This document shows positions 24,555 through 33,577 of a stretch of DNA of 43,607 bases, in pieces. The DNA lies in the NCBI GenBank assembly GCA_027485615.1, contig JAIXQS010000049.1, positions 1 to 43,607 of the forward strand. Reading direction: 5' to 3'. A program made the position numbers and the translations under genes. The number at the start of each line of letters is the position of its first letter. Position 1 is the first letter of the stretch. Under the pieces are notes generated by a model. The model was not told the origin of the DNA. It was given only the letters and a program-made list of their open reading frames with translations, and did not search any database. This stretch comes from Verrucomicrobiaceae bacterium (lineage in GTDB: Bacteria > Verrucomicrobiota > Verrucomicrobiia > Verrucomicrobiales > Akkermansiaceae).

Positions 24555-26375
24555 ATGAAAGATCCCTTCCTCTCACGTTTTCTGACGATCTGTTTCACTG
24601 CCGCATCGACGCTTCTTGCCGCACACACCTCGCGGGCCGATGAGGTTCGTCCATCCAGGGACATCGGTCTTTTGCAAGAGCAGATCTCCCGTGCCGTTTC
24701 GAGCGGGCAGAAGAGAGTCGTGATTGAGCCAGGGATCTATCGAGGGCGGACAAAAGAAAATGTCTTCCTGAGCATCAAGGGTGCGAAGGATCTCGAAATC
24801 GATGCCCGTGGCGTGATCATGATCTGTGAAAAGCTCACCCGGGCGATCGCAGTCAATGAATGTGAGGATCTCCGAATTCTGGGCTTAACGGTCGATTATG
24901 ATCCGATCCCTTTCACTCAAGGGACAATCGTCGAAGTGGATGCGGCGGACAAGTGGATGGATGTGCGGATTCATGAAGGGTATCCGCTGAAGCCCTACTC
25001 GCGGTTGGATATTGTCGATGCAGAAGCGCGTCATCGTAAGCACGGCATGCCGTTCGTGTGGGGATCGAAGGCTGAGTTCCGCGAAAACGGGCTCCTCCGG
25101 ATCTCGCTACAGCAGGGCTTTAAAAAATCCGCCGCTGCTGGTGATCTTGTCTCCTTATCAACGGGGCCGGAAGAAGGCGGAATCCCCCATGCTGTTACGA
25201 TTGAGAAGAGCGCGAGGCTCACGCTGAAGGACTTCACACTCCATTCAGCTCCCGGCTTTGGCATTGTCAATGGCGGCGGGTATGGAGACCATCACTATGA
25301 CAATGTTCGGGTGGTGCCAGGTCACAAGCCGAAAGGCGCGACTGAGGAAAGGCTGCTGTCAACGAGTTGGGATGCCATCCAGTTTAACGACCTTCGGAAA
25401 GGCCCGATCATGGAAAACAGTATGGTGATGTCCGCAGGCGATGATTCATGGAGTTTGTCTTCCCGAGATTATCTGGTTCTGGCAGCCAAAGGGAAAACGG
25501 TTTGGCTGGTGAGCCGGGTAAGTTATTCAAACGGGCTCGAAGCAGGTGACCGGCTGGCACGTTCCCTGGATGGCCTGATGCCGCGTATCATCAGCGTGGA
25601 ACCAAACAAGATTCCCATTGAGCAATGCCCGATTTCGCCCGACTTGCTCGAAAAAATCAGAACCGCCAAAAGCTGGGATTTTCACGATTTTGAGCTTATC
25701 AATATTCGCCAAGCGGAGCTCGATATGGATTATCCATGGGAGCCAGGAATTTCAGTCTATTCTCCAGACAGGAACTGTTCCGGCTTTGTTCTTCGAAACA
25801 ATACGTTCCATAGTCCGGGGCGAGCGGGTTTGATCAATGGTGCAAGCAACGGCCTGATCGAAGGGAATACCTACATGGTTTGCCATAGCGTCCTGGACAT
25901 CTATCCCAATCTGCCCGGAGGAGGAGCAACAGGTGCAAAGAACATCATTTTTCGCAACAATCTGATCAAGGGCACGAATCATTTTTGTCCAGCTCCCTGG
26001 AACCTGACCGCTGGCGCCATCAATATTGCCCACGCCGAGCCTGGGAAAAAAATCGCGGGTGAGGGTGTTTACCGAGATATCGTGATCAACAACAACACCT
26101 TCGAGCAGGCGCGCGGCCCAGTCTTTTTGATCACCTCTACGCGTGGACTGCGCATAGCCGATAACAAAATGATCGATTGCCAGCATCAACCCCAATTGGG
26201 ATCGGGCGAGAGCTGGGGCGTGGATGGGGCGACACTCGGGTGGCTCAATAACAATTCCGACGTTCGGATCGAGGGCAACGTGATCCGCAACCGAGGTGCG
26301 TTTGGAACCAGTGAGCCATTCGTGATCATCGAGAATCCTGTGCCACCCGAAAAGAAGGACGAACCCCAAAGATAG
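24555..26375 (+). CDS. GH110-like right-handed beta-helix glycosidase
   Basis: 606 residues with signal peptide MKDPFLSRFLTICFTAASTLLAAHTSRA. The body is a right-handed parallel beta-helix with repeated N-x-I/F turns (GFVLRNNTFHSPGRAGLING, NIIFRNNLIKGTNHF). The block LTVDYDPIPFTQGTIVEV near 115 is shared by all GH110-like proteins of this locus. The three Asp of the GH110 active site are kept at the family spacing: Asp273 (SWDAIQF) and Asp296-Asp297 (SAGDDSW). GH110 enzymes are alpha-1,3-galactosidases; because the surrounding residues diverge from canonical GH110, specificity may differ. Closest local relative is the C-terminal half of the sulfatase fusion. The gene is visibly more A/T-rich than the operon that follows and has its own upstream region. 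Confidence 0.85.
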   Translation: MKDPFLSRFLTICFTAASTLLAAHTSRADEVRPSRDIGLLQEQISRAVSSGQKRVVIEPGIYRGRTKENVFLSIKGAKDLEIDARGVIMICEKLTRAIAVNECEDLRILGLTVDYDPIPFTQGTIVEVDAADKWMDVRIHEGYPLKPYSRLDIVDAEARHRKHGMPFVWGSKAEFRENGLLRISLQQGFKKSAAAGDLVSLSTGPEEGGIPHAVTIEKSARLTLKDFTLHSAPGFGIVNGGGYGDHHYDNVRVVPGHKPKGATEERLLSTSWDAIQFNDLRKGPIMENSMVMSAGDDSWSLSSRDYLVLAAKGKTVWLVSRVSYSNGLEAGDRLARSLDGLMPRIISVEPNKIPIEQCPISPDLLEKIRTAKSWDFHDFELINIRQAELDMDYPWEPGISVYSPDRNCSGFVLRNNTFHSPGRAGLINGASNGLIEGNTYMVCHSVLDIYPNLPGGGATGAKNIIFRNNLIKGTNHFCPAPWNLTAGAINIAHAEPGKKIAGEGVYRDIVINNNTFEQARGPVFLITSTRGLRIADNKMIDCQHQPQLGSGESWGVDGATLGWLNNNSDVRIEGNVIRNRGAFGTSEPFVIIENPVPPEKKDEPQR

Positions 26376-26408
26376 CTTCGAGTGAGGCACAGCGGAACCT
26401 CGAAGCTA
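26373..26408 (+). terminator. Hairpin overlapping the stop of the first GH110-like gene
   Basis: TAGCTTCGAG (26373-26382, including the stop codon TAG) pairs perfectly with CTCGAAGCTA (26399-26408) across a 16-base spacer. There is no T run, so it may be a processing or attenuating structure rather than a strong terminator. Confidence 0.45.
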
Positions 26409-26457
26409 CCGGTTGTTGGACAGGCCCGAGTTCACTCTCATCCACGGCAATGAAGAT

Positions 26458-26502
26458 TGACGCAAAAGTTCAAAAGATTGACGCAAAGGTTCAATGACTT
26501 TT
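26458..26502 (+). promoter_or_regulatory. Paired 21-bp direct-repeat element, copy 4
   Basis: Half-sites TGACGCAAAAGTTCAA (26458) and TGACGCAAAGGTTCAATGAC (26479) are 21 bp apart, followed by TTTTT. The element ends 116 bases before the first gene of the six-gene operon. Confidence 0.78.
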
Positions 26503-26618
26503 TCGCAGCCTACGTGTCAGATTCCCGATAAGAAATTACGGAAAAACGGGTCACACAACAGTTCCGTGTCCTGTGGCTTTCGAAACCAACCAAAGCCCTC
26601 CATACTTCATACCCTAAC

Positions 26619-29453
26619 ATGCCATCCATTCGATTGATCCGCTCCCTCCTGTCGCTCGGCGTCGCCTGTCACATCACCACCGGTTTGGCTTTCGCGGAAA
26701 AGCATCCCACAGATGTGACGGCCAAAGTCAGTGCCGCCGTAAAGGACGAGAGCCTCTCCATCCAGGCAAGCAATGAAATGTTCGGTGATACCGCTCCGGC
26801 GACTCTCAAGAAACTGACCGTCGAATACCAGGCCGGTGATGAAAAGCTCACGGAAGAAGCGCCTGAAGGCCAGCAGTTGCAAATCTCGGCACCCGCCGGA
26901 AAGAAGCTGATCATCCTCAATGCCACTTATGGTCCGGCGGACGGAACCACCCCCGTCAATGAGGCGGCGCTGACGGAGGTGCCTGAGGAGGTGCTGGAAA
27001 CGCTGCCCGGCTTCAAGGTCGAGCATGTGCTCGAGGCAAACGGCGCGACGAATGGCTCATGGATCTGCATGGCGAATGATCCGAAGGGCCGCCTGCTGCT
27101 TGGAGGCCAGAGCAATCAGCCGATCACCCGGGTGACGTTGGAGGATGGCAAGGTTGTGAAGACGGAAATCCTGACCATTCCCGTCACGGAAGTCATGGGC
27201 ATGCTTTTTGTGGATAATGTCCTCTATCTCAACGGCAGCGGCAGCAACGGATACGGACTCTACCGGTGCCGGGACACGAAAGGCGACGACAGCTACGCTG
27301 AGGTGGAGTTACTCCGCGAGTGGCAGGGGGGATCGGGTGAGCACGGAGCCCACGCACTCGTGTTGGGATCTGACAAAATGATCTACGCCGTGTGCGGTAA
27401 TTTCACGGCCGTTCCCAACGACCTCGTGGCCAGTTCGCCCCACCGGAACTATGGCGATGACGTGGCGCTGAGGCGCATGGAGGACGGCAATGGCTTCGGT
27501 GCCGGTGCCAAGCCGCCTGGCGGCTATGTGCTTCGCATGGATCTCGATGGGAAAAATGCGGAGCTGTGGTCTTCGGGGCAGCGCAACAACTACGACATCG
27601 CCTTCAATGCAGATGGACAATTGTTCGGCTTCGACAGCGACATGGAATGGGACTGGGGCACCCCATGGTATCGTCCGGCGCGGGCTTTCCACATGGTGCG
27701 GGGCGGCGACCACGGCTACCGCGAAGGCAGCATCAAGTGGCCTGAGCATTATGCCGACAGCCTGCCTGCGACCGTGAACATCGGCATCGGAAGCCCGACC
27801 GGCGTGGTCTTCGGCACCGGCGGCAGATTTCCGGTCAAATACCAGAAAGCGTTCTACATGTGCGACTGGACTTATGGACGGCTGATCGCCGTACACCTTA
27901 CGCCCACTGGTGCGAGTTATTCCGCGACTTGGGAGAATTTTTTGGCCCCGAAATCGTTGAAAGCACGCAGCGGGAAAGTGCCGCTTAATCTAACGGATTG
28001 TGTGATCGGGGCGGACGGCTCGATGTATTTCACTGTGGGTGGCCGTGGTACCCAGGCGCAGCTTTTCCGTGTCACCTACAGCGGCAATGAGGCCGCCGCA
28101 CCGCTCGCCGCCGCTGAGCTGCTTGACAAGGAAGGCAGCGAAGCCCGCAGCCTGCGGCAGAAGCTTGAGGCCATGAATGTTGCCCCGGATCCAGCCGCTG
28201 TGGCTGCCGCGTGGCCACACCTTGCCAGTTCGGATCATTTCATCCGCTACGCGGCCCGGCTGGTGATCGAGCGCAATCCGGTCGCTGAATGGCAACAGAA
28301 AGCACTGGATGAAAAGCAGCCGGATGCCGCATTCACCGCACTGCTGGCGCTGGCCCGCCTCGGGACTGCCGACATCCAGCCGGCTGTTCTCAAATCCCTC
28401 ACGGCCTTCCCATTCGCCGATCTCAGTGAGGCGCAGGTGCTCAACAAACTGCGGGTGATCGCCGTATCCATCGCGCGCCATGGCGTCCCCACCGGCGAGA
28501 CGGCCAAAATGGTGATCGCCGAGGTGAGTCCGCAGTATCCGGCGAAGACGGAGGCCGTGAACCGCGAACTGTGCCCGATCCTGCTGGCTCTGGAGGCTCC
28601 GGAATCCGTATCGAGGACGGTTGCTTTGCTGCGGACTGCCGCCACACAGGAAGAACAGCTCACCTACGTGGTCGCACTGCGCAATATCAAAGCGGGCTGG
28701 ACGGAGAACCTGCGGCGCGACTACCTCGCATGGTGGAATGGCTCCCGCTCCAGCCAGCACCCGCTGGAAGTGATGCGGTGGTTCACGGACGCCGGCGTCA
28801 ACTTCAACAACGGAGCCAGCTTTGACGGCTTTGTGAAAAATGCCCTGGCGGATGTCAAAGCGAGCATGACCCCGGAGGAACTCACCGCCATGGGAGACCT
28901 CACCCAAGTGAAACCCGCCCAGCCGGTTCCCACCAAGCCCCGTGCCTTCGTCAAGGAATGGACAACCGCAGAGCTGCTGCCACTGCTGGATAAGGCAAGC
29001 AAAGGACGGGACTTTGCCCGTGGCAAGGAAGCCTACACCGCGGCGCAATGCATCCTCTGCCATCGCTACGGCGATCAGGGCGGAGCTGCCGGCCCCGATC
29101 TCACGAACGTGGCCACCCGCTTCAATCGCCGCGACTTGCTGGAGTCCATTACCGAGCCTTCGAAGGTTGTCTCCGAACAATTCATGATGACGACTTTCAC
29201 CATGAATGACGGCAGCATGTCCGCAGGCCGCATCAGTCAGGAAAACGCGGAGCAGGCGGTCGTGATGACCAACCCCTTCGACGCCGCCATCACCACGACC
29301 GTTTCCATGGCGGATGTCAAATCGCGGGAATTGTCCAAAGCATCGCTGATGCCGCCGGGCCTGCTGAACACATTAACGGAAGATGAAATCCTAGACCTGC
29401 TCGCCTACCTCGAATCCATGGGCGACGACAAGCATCCCAATTTCAGCAAGTAA
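26619..29453 (+). CDS. PVC-type dehydrogenase-like protein with cytochrome c domain
   Basis: 944 residues with a signal peptide ending near GLAFAE. Residues about 28-105 are a small beta domain (KKLTVEYQAGDEK, KLIILNATYGPADG). About 120-500 is a sorbosone/glucose-dehydrogenase-like beta-propeller (HGAHALVLGSDKMIYAVCGN, RNNYDIAFNADGQLFGFDSD, NLTDCVIGADGSMYFTVGGR). About 510-780 is HEAT-like helical. About 795-944 is a heme-binding domain with CILCH (Cys811-His815) and the distal part LMPPGLLNTLTEDEILDLLAYLESM. This fusion is typical of Planctomycetes and Verrucomicrobia. It probably oxidises a sugar or sugar-derived aldehyde in the periplasm and passes electrons to heme. It leads the operon of glycan enzymes (next gene 12 bases away) and sits behind operator copy 4. 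Substrate is unknown. Confidence 0.88.
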   Translation: MPSIRLIRSLLSLGVACHITTGLAFAEKHPTDVTAKVSAAVKDESLSIQASNEMFGDTAPATLKKLTVEYQAGDEKLTEEAPEGQQLQISAPAGKKLIILNATYGPADGTTPVNEAALTEVPEEVLETLPGFKVEHVLEANGATNGSWICMANDPKGRLLLGGQSNQPITRVTLEDGKVVKTEILTIPVTEVMGMLFVDNVLYLNGSGSNGYGLYRCRDTKGDDSYAEVELLREWQGGSGEHGAHALVLGSDKMIYAVCGNFTAVPNDLVASSPHRNYGDDVALRRMEDGNGFGAGAKPPGGYVLRMDLDGKNAELWSSGQRNNYDIAFNADGQLFGFDSDMEWDWGTPWYRPARAFHMVRGGDHGYREGSIKWPEHYADSLPATVNIGIGSPTGVVFGTGGRFPVKYQKAFYMCDWTYGRLIAVHLTPTGASYSATWENFLAPKSLKARSGKVPLNLTDCVIGADGSMYFTVGGRGTQAQLFRVTYSGNEAAAPLAAAELLDKEGSEARSLRQKLEAMNVAPDPAAVAAAWPHLASSDHFIRYAARLVIERNPVAEWQQKALDEKQPDAAFTALLALARLGTADIQPAVLKSLTAFPFADLSEAQVLNKLRVIAVSIARHGVPTGETAKMVIAEVSPQYPAKTEAVNRELCPILLALEAPESVSRTVALLRTAATQEEQLTYVVALRNIKAGWTENLRRDYLAWWNGSRSSQHPLEVMRWFTDAGVNFNNGASFDGFVKNALADVKASMTPEELTAMGDLTQVKPAQPVPTKPRAFVKEWTTAELLPLLDKASKGRDFARGKEAYTAAQCILCHRYGDQGGAAGPDLTNVATRFNRRDLLESITEPSKVVSEQFMMTTFTMNDGSMSAGRISQENAEQAVVMTNPFDAAITTTVSMADVKSRELSKASLMPPGLLNTLTEDEILDLLAYLESMGDDKHPNFSK

Positions 29454-29465
29454 GAGGGTCAGATT

Positions 29466-31271
29466 ATGAAAACGAGAAGGGGATTCGTCCGATCAGGCTT
29501 GTTGGGCGCTTCGGCGAGTTGGACATTGCCGGGATTCATCGACAGGACGTTCGCGGAAACACCAGCCGGGCTGAAGCCGTTCAATGTCAAGGACTTCGGT
29601 GCCAAAGGCGACGGCGTGACCGACGACACGGCGGCGATCAACGCCGCCATTGTTGCGGCACAGGGGCAGGGCCCGGGCGCTGTCGTCTCGCTACCTTCGG
29701 GCCGCTACAAAACGGCGCTGGGAGCGGAAAAGTCGATCCGCATCAAGGGTGCCGACGGGCTGACCTTTCAAGGAGAAGGCGACACCACCATCGTCTCGGG
29801 TGATCTGGATGAGCCGGTGTTCCGCATCGATGACAGCAAAAGCGTAACCGTTCGGAAAATCTCCATTGATCACGACCCTTTGGGCTACACGCAGGGAACG
29901 ATCACGGCTGTGGACATCCCGAACATGACTTGCGAAGTCTCTATCGACCCCGGATATCCCGCGCCAAACGATCCGTCGTTCAAAGGCTCGCAGGTGCATC
30001 CTTTCGTGTTCCCGGAGAAGAATTACTACCAACTTGACCGCCATTGGCCCAACCCGGTTGAAATGGTGAAAACCGGCGAGCACACGTGGAGTTGGAAACT
30101 GCAAGGGCCGCCCCATATCGAAAACTGGCCCGGCAAGAGGTTTTTCATCTACACGGAGAGCCGCAGCCACGCCTTCATCCTGAGCAACCTGAGCGATACG
30201 ACTCTGGAAGACATCAATTACTGGGGCGGCGGGGCAAACGCGGGCTTTTACATCCGGGGGCTGGAAGGCACCACGACGTTCCGGCGTTTCGTGATCGGCG
30301 TGCCTCCCGGCTCAAATCGGCTTTATTCCTGCGCGGGCGGCGGCCAGGTCAGCGGCCTGCGCGGAAAGCTTCTGCTGGATCACTGCGATTTTTCCAAAAT
30401 CGACGACGACGGCATTGATATCTTGTCCAATTACACGCGCATCATCGAGCAAAGGGACAAGCGGACACTGATCGTCCAGGCCAAAAACAGCGATTACCGC
30501 ACGGGCGACCGGGTGGAACTCTGGGACTGGCAGTACAAAAAAATGCGGGCGACCGCCACCATCACAACAGCCACGCCCAACGCCGACGGAACGTTTGCTA
30601 TCGCCCTGGATCGGGATGTGGTGACCGAGCGCGTCAGGGCGGGCACCGGCATGAACTTCAGCCGCGAGTCCATGACCGACGGCATCGACCGGCTCATCAA
30701 CGTGGCGACGGTGGGGCAGGAAACCATCATCCGCGACAGCAAGTTCCAGGTCTTTCGGGCGAAGTGCCTCAACCTGAAAGCCGCCAACTGCACGATAGAA
30801 CGCTGCACTTTCCGCAACAGCTTCCAGCCTGCGGTTTTCGCCGGACCCGAATGGTATTTCGAGGAAGGATCGTCCATCCGCAACCTTACCGTACGCGACT
30901 GCACGTTCACCGACAACAACCACCCCAACATTGTCATCGGCGCTTCGCCGATTTCGGGAGTGCCCGGCGAAAAACCCATCGTGAGCGATGCGCCGGAACA
31001 CACCTCTTACGACAGCACGAACATCCTGATCGAAGGCAACTCGTTTTCCGGCTACGGCACCACTCCGAGTGTCTTCGGATGGAACTGGCCCGTCGGCCCG
31101 GCCATCGCCATCACCAACGCGGCCAAGGTCATGATCCGCGGCAACACGTTCGGCCCGCTCGCCGAGAGTGCGCCCGAAGGCACGCCGAAAGTCCTCGTCG
31201 AAAAATCCAATGACGTGCGGTTCATCGACAACAAAGGCATATCCGCCGAGGAAGCGACAGAACGGCGGTAA
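29466..31271 (+). CDS. GH110-like beta-helix protein with altered active site (Tat-exported)
   Basis: 601 residues. The N-terminus MKTRRGFVRSGLLGASASWT carries a twin-arginine motif (RRGFVRSG), so it is probably exported folded. A pectate-lyase-superfamily start follows (FNVKDFGAKGDGVTDDTAAI), then ISIDHDPLGYTQGTI, equivalent to the GH110-like SVDYDP block. The beta-helix turns come later (LNLKAANCTIERCTFRNSFQ). Aligned on the RG/KG anchor, the paired Asp are kept as Asp314-Asp315 (KIDDDG) but the first catalytic Asp is Gly291 (SCAGGGQVSG). It may act on another bond, use another acid/base, or only bind. It follows the dehydrogenase gene by 12 bases. Composition matches its operon neighbours. 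Confidence 0.85.
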   Translation: MKTRRGFVRSGLLGASASWTLPGFIDRTFAETPAGLKPFNVKDFGAKGDGVTDDTAAINAAIVAAQGQGPGAVVSLPSGRYKTALGAEKSIRIKGADGLTFQGEGDTTIVSGDLDEPVFRIDDSKSVTVRKISIDHDPLGYTQGTITAVDIPNMTCEVSIDPGYPAPNDPSFKGSQVHPFVFPEKNYYQLDRHWPNPVEMVKTGEHTWSWKLQGPPHIENWPGKRFFIYTESRSHAFILSNLSDTTLEDINYWGGGANAGFYIRGLEGTTTFRRFVIGVPPGSNRLYSCAGGGQVSGLRGKLLLDHCDFSKIDDDGIDILSNYTRIIEQRDKRTLIVQAKNSDYRTGDRVELWDWQYKKMRATATITTATPNADGTFAIALDRDVVTERVRAGTGMNFSRESMTDGIDRLINVATVGQETIIRDSKFQVFRAKCLNLKAANCTIERCTFRNSFQPAVFAGPEWYFEEGSSIRNLTVRDCTFTDNNHPNIVIGASPISGVPGEKPIVSDAPEHTSYDSTNILIEGNSFSGYGTTPSVFGWNWPVGPAIAITNAAKVMIRGNTFGPLAESAPEGTPKVLVEKSNDVRFIDNKGISAEEATERR

Positions 31272-31321
31272 TCCGGCGGATCACCGGGAAGCGCTCCCGA
31301 TCCAATCATTTGGCAATCACC

Positions 31322-33457
31322 ATGAAACTCACCCCATACCACATCTTTGCCGGAATTTACCTGCTATGCATTTTATCCTTAGGGGTCGCCTTGCTCGAAA
31401 AGGGCTCCGATGTATCCCCTGCAGGAGAGAAGACCACGGTAAAGGAGACACTACCAAACTCATCTCCAGGCGTCTGGCCGCAAGGTTCGACCCTCTACGT
31501 CCCTGCCGCACCCTATGACGTGAACGCCCCGATCTTTCCGGTCGCTTACAGTGACGAACAGAAAACGGCCCAGCGCGAAGCCGGAATCGCCCTTATAAAA
31601 GAATATAAAGATGCCATCAGCCAGAATAAGGGCGAGTATCGCGCCAAGCCCGGTGTGTACCGACTGCCCAAGGGCATGAATTTCGCGATCAATCAGCATG
31701 CCGGCCCGTTCACGCTTCATCTTCCGGGTTGCGAAATCATCATGGAGTCCACGGAGCAACCGCTCTTTCCCCTCTGGCGGGTCGGGTCTTTCACGATTGT
31801 CGGCCCGGTGAAGGTTGATTACGATCCGTTGCCGTGGTCGCAGGGGCGCATCGTTGCCAGCGACCATGAACGGAGAAGCATAACGGTGGACATCTTGCCG
31901 GGCTATCCTGCCCTGGAGGCCGGGACCAAGACGATGGATGTGTTCTACGCCTACAGCCCGGCGGGCATCTGGCTGCCCAATCCTTCATGGGCACAGTTCG
32001 AATGGAAGGGCGCAGAACTGGGCGCAGGCGGCCGCAGCGTGACGTTCTCCACCGGCCATGATCTGACACGCGAATATTGGGATCTTCTCTACAGCCCCGG
32101 CAACCTCGCCGCCCTAGGGCATATGCCTAGCTGGCTCATTATCCTGGATGAAGTCGCCAATGTGACGGTGCAGGACTTGGATTTCTACGGCGGCCTTTTC
32201 TGCTATGGGAACGCAACCGAGACCTGCACGATGACCCGTGTGCGCGGTCAAAGGAGCCCCGGCACAAACCGCCTCTATGGCGGCGGAGGCTGGCAATCGA
32301 ATACGCGCAAGGGCCGGGTGACGCTGGACAGTTGCGAGTTCCAGAGCTCGTATGACGACTTGCTGGACATGGCTTCCAGCAGCATGGCCATGGTGTGGCA
32401 GCAAACGAGCGCGCGGGAGATTGTCGTTTGGGATAACATTTGGCACCACTACCAGAATCACGAGCTTGGACGCCCATTCGAGTTCTACCAAAAGGATTTC
32501 ACGCCCATCACCAGCTCCAAGCTTGTGTCGGCCGAGCGGGTCCCGGACGCCGAGGCCGGGTCTTGGATTGCATCTGCGGCCGAGCTCGTCCGCACCGAGC
32601 TGAAATTCTCGGCACCGACCGGCTCCCGGGCGTTCTGGCGCCTGACGTTCGACAAGGATCTCACCCTGCAGCCCGGCACGCTCGTGGAGGACGTCGCCGA
32701 CCGCCAGATGGAGCTCGTGATGCGCAACTGCGTCTGGTCCGACGCGGGCGTCCGCGTGATGATCCAGAGCGGGAAACGGATCGAGCTCACAAACAATCAT
32801 TTCGTGCGCATCGCCGGGGGACTGGACGTGAAGACCGAATCGTGGTGGTGGCAAGGGGCCACCGTCAACAATGTGCTCATCGCCGACAATGTCTTCCTCG
32901 ACTGCAACTACGGGTCGCTGTGGGGTTCGGGTAGTGCCGCCATCAGTGTCAACAGCGGCACTGAACTGCCCATCCGCAGTTTTCCCGGACGTTATCCGAA
33001 CAACCACATCGTCATCCGCAACAACCGCATTGATGGCTCCAGTGCCGGAGCCATCATCGTCCAGAACAGCAACCATGTTCAGATCACCGGCAATGAGTGC
33101 CGGAACCTGTTCCAGCTCAAGTCTCCCGGTGCCGCCATTGCCGTTGCGGGGTCGGGCGATGTCACCATCACGGGCAACCGGGTTGAAAACTGTCCGGCGC
33201 CCGCCATCAAGGCCGATTGGATCGATGGCCTGAAATGCAACGAGAACACCGCCTCCAACTTGGGAACCGACGCGAATCCTCAGGTCATGGTCGACCTCGG
33301 CAATGTCCGCAATGCCACGGCACAAGATAACCTGGTCGATAAGTCCAAGCTTGATTCTGTCGTCCGCCTAGCCAACGGCAAAAATGTTCAGACCAGCGGC
33401 AATGCAGCCAGCGATGCCCCTTCGGTGCCTGTGCTGGTCAGCGACGGCAAGGAGTAA
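31322..33457 (+). CDS. Second GH110-like beta-helix protein with altered active site
   Basis: 711 residues from ATG 31322 (MKLTPYHIFAGIYLLCILSL); a TTG at 31310 would add four residues. The first hydrophobic helix may be an uncleaved anchor or signal. Residues about 130-180 hold the shared block (GPVKVDYDPLPWSQGRI), and the beta-helix runs to about 680 (NHIVIRNNRIDGSSAGAIIV, NHVQITGNECRN). At the active site the Asp pair is Asp345-Asp346 (SSYDDLLDM), while the first Asp is replaced by Gly322 (RLYGGGGWQS), exactly as in the preceding protein. The C-terminal tail (APSVPVLVSDGKE) is almost the same as that of the next, unrelated hydrolase, because a 164-bp repeat spans this gene end. It starts 50 bases after the previous stop. 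Confidence 0.85.
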   Translation: MKLTPYHIFAGIYLLCILSLGVALLEKGSDVSPAGEKTTVKETLPNSSPGVWPQGSTLYVPAAPYDVNAPIFPVAYSDEQKTAQREAGIALIKEYKDAISQNKGEYRAKPGVYRLPKGMNFAINQHAGPFTLHLPGCEIIMESTEQPLFPLWRVGSFTIVGPVKVDYDPLPWSQGRIVASDHERRSITVDILPGYPALEAGTKTMDVFYAYSPAGIWLPNPSWAQFEWKGAELGAGGRSVTFSTGHDLTREYWDLLYSPGNLAALGHMPSWLIILDEVANVTVQDLDFYGGLFCYGNATETCTMTRVRGQRSPGTNRLYGGGGWQSNTRKGRVTLDSCEFQSSYDDLLDMASSSMAMVWQQTSAREIVVWDNIWHHYQNHELGRPFEFYQKDFTPITSSKLVSAERVPDAEAGSWIASAAELVRTELKFSAPTGSRAFWRLTFDKDLTLQPGTLVEDVADRQMELVMRNCVWSDAGVRVMIQSGKRIELTNNHFVRIAGGLDVKTESWWWQGATVNNVLIADNVFLDCNYGSLWGSGSAAISVNSGTELPIRSFPGRYPNNHIVIRNNRIDGSSAGAIIVQNSNHVQITGNECRNLFQLKSPGAAIAVAGSGDVTITGNRVENCPAPAIKADWIDGLKCNENTASNLGTDANPQVMVDLGNVRNATAQDNLVDKSKLDSVVRLANGKNVQTSGNAASDAPSVPVLVSDGKE

Positions 33458-33577
33458 CCTTAGAACTCACACGAAACAAATATGAGAACACATTCTTCAC
33501 GCATGAAACAGACCCCACGCCCCATCGTTGTCGGCATTTGCATTCTATCCATTCTATCCTTCGGAGCCGCCACCGCA
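33414..33577 (+). repeat. 164-bp direct repeat, left copy
   Basis: Runs from the last codons of the beta-helix gene, across the intergenic gap, to the end of the signal-peptide region of the DUF5703 gene. It matches 36252-36415 without gaps at about 90 percent identity by eye. The two copies bracket the whole DUF5703 gene. Confidence 0.9.
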
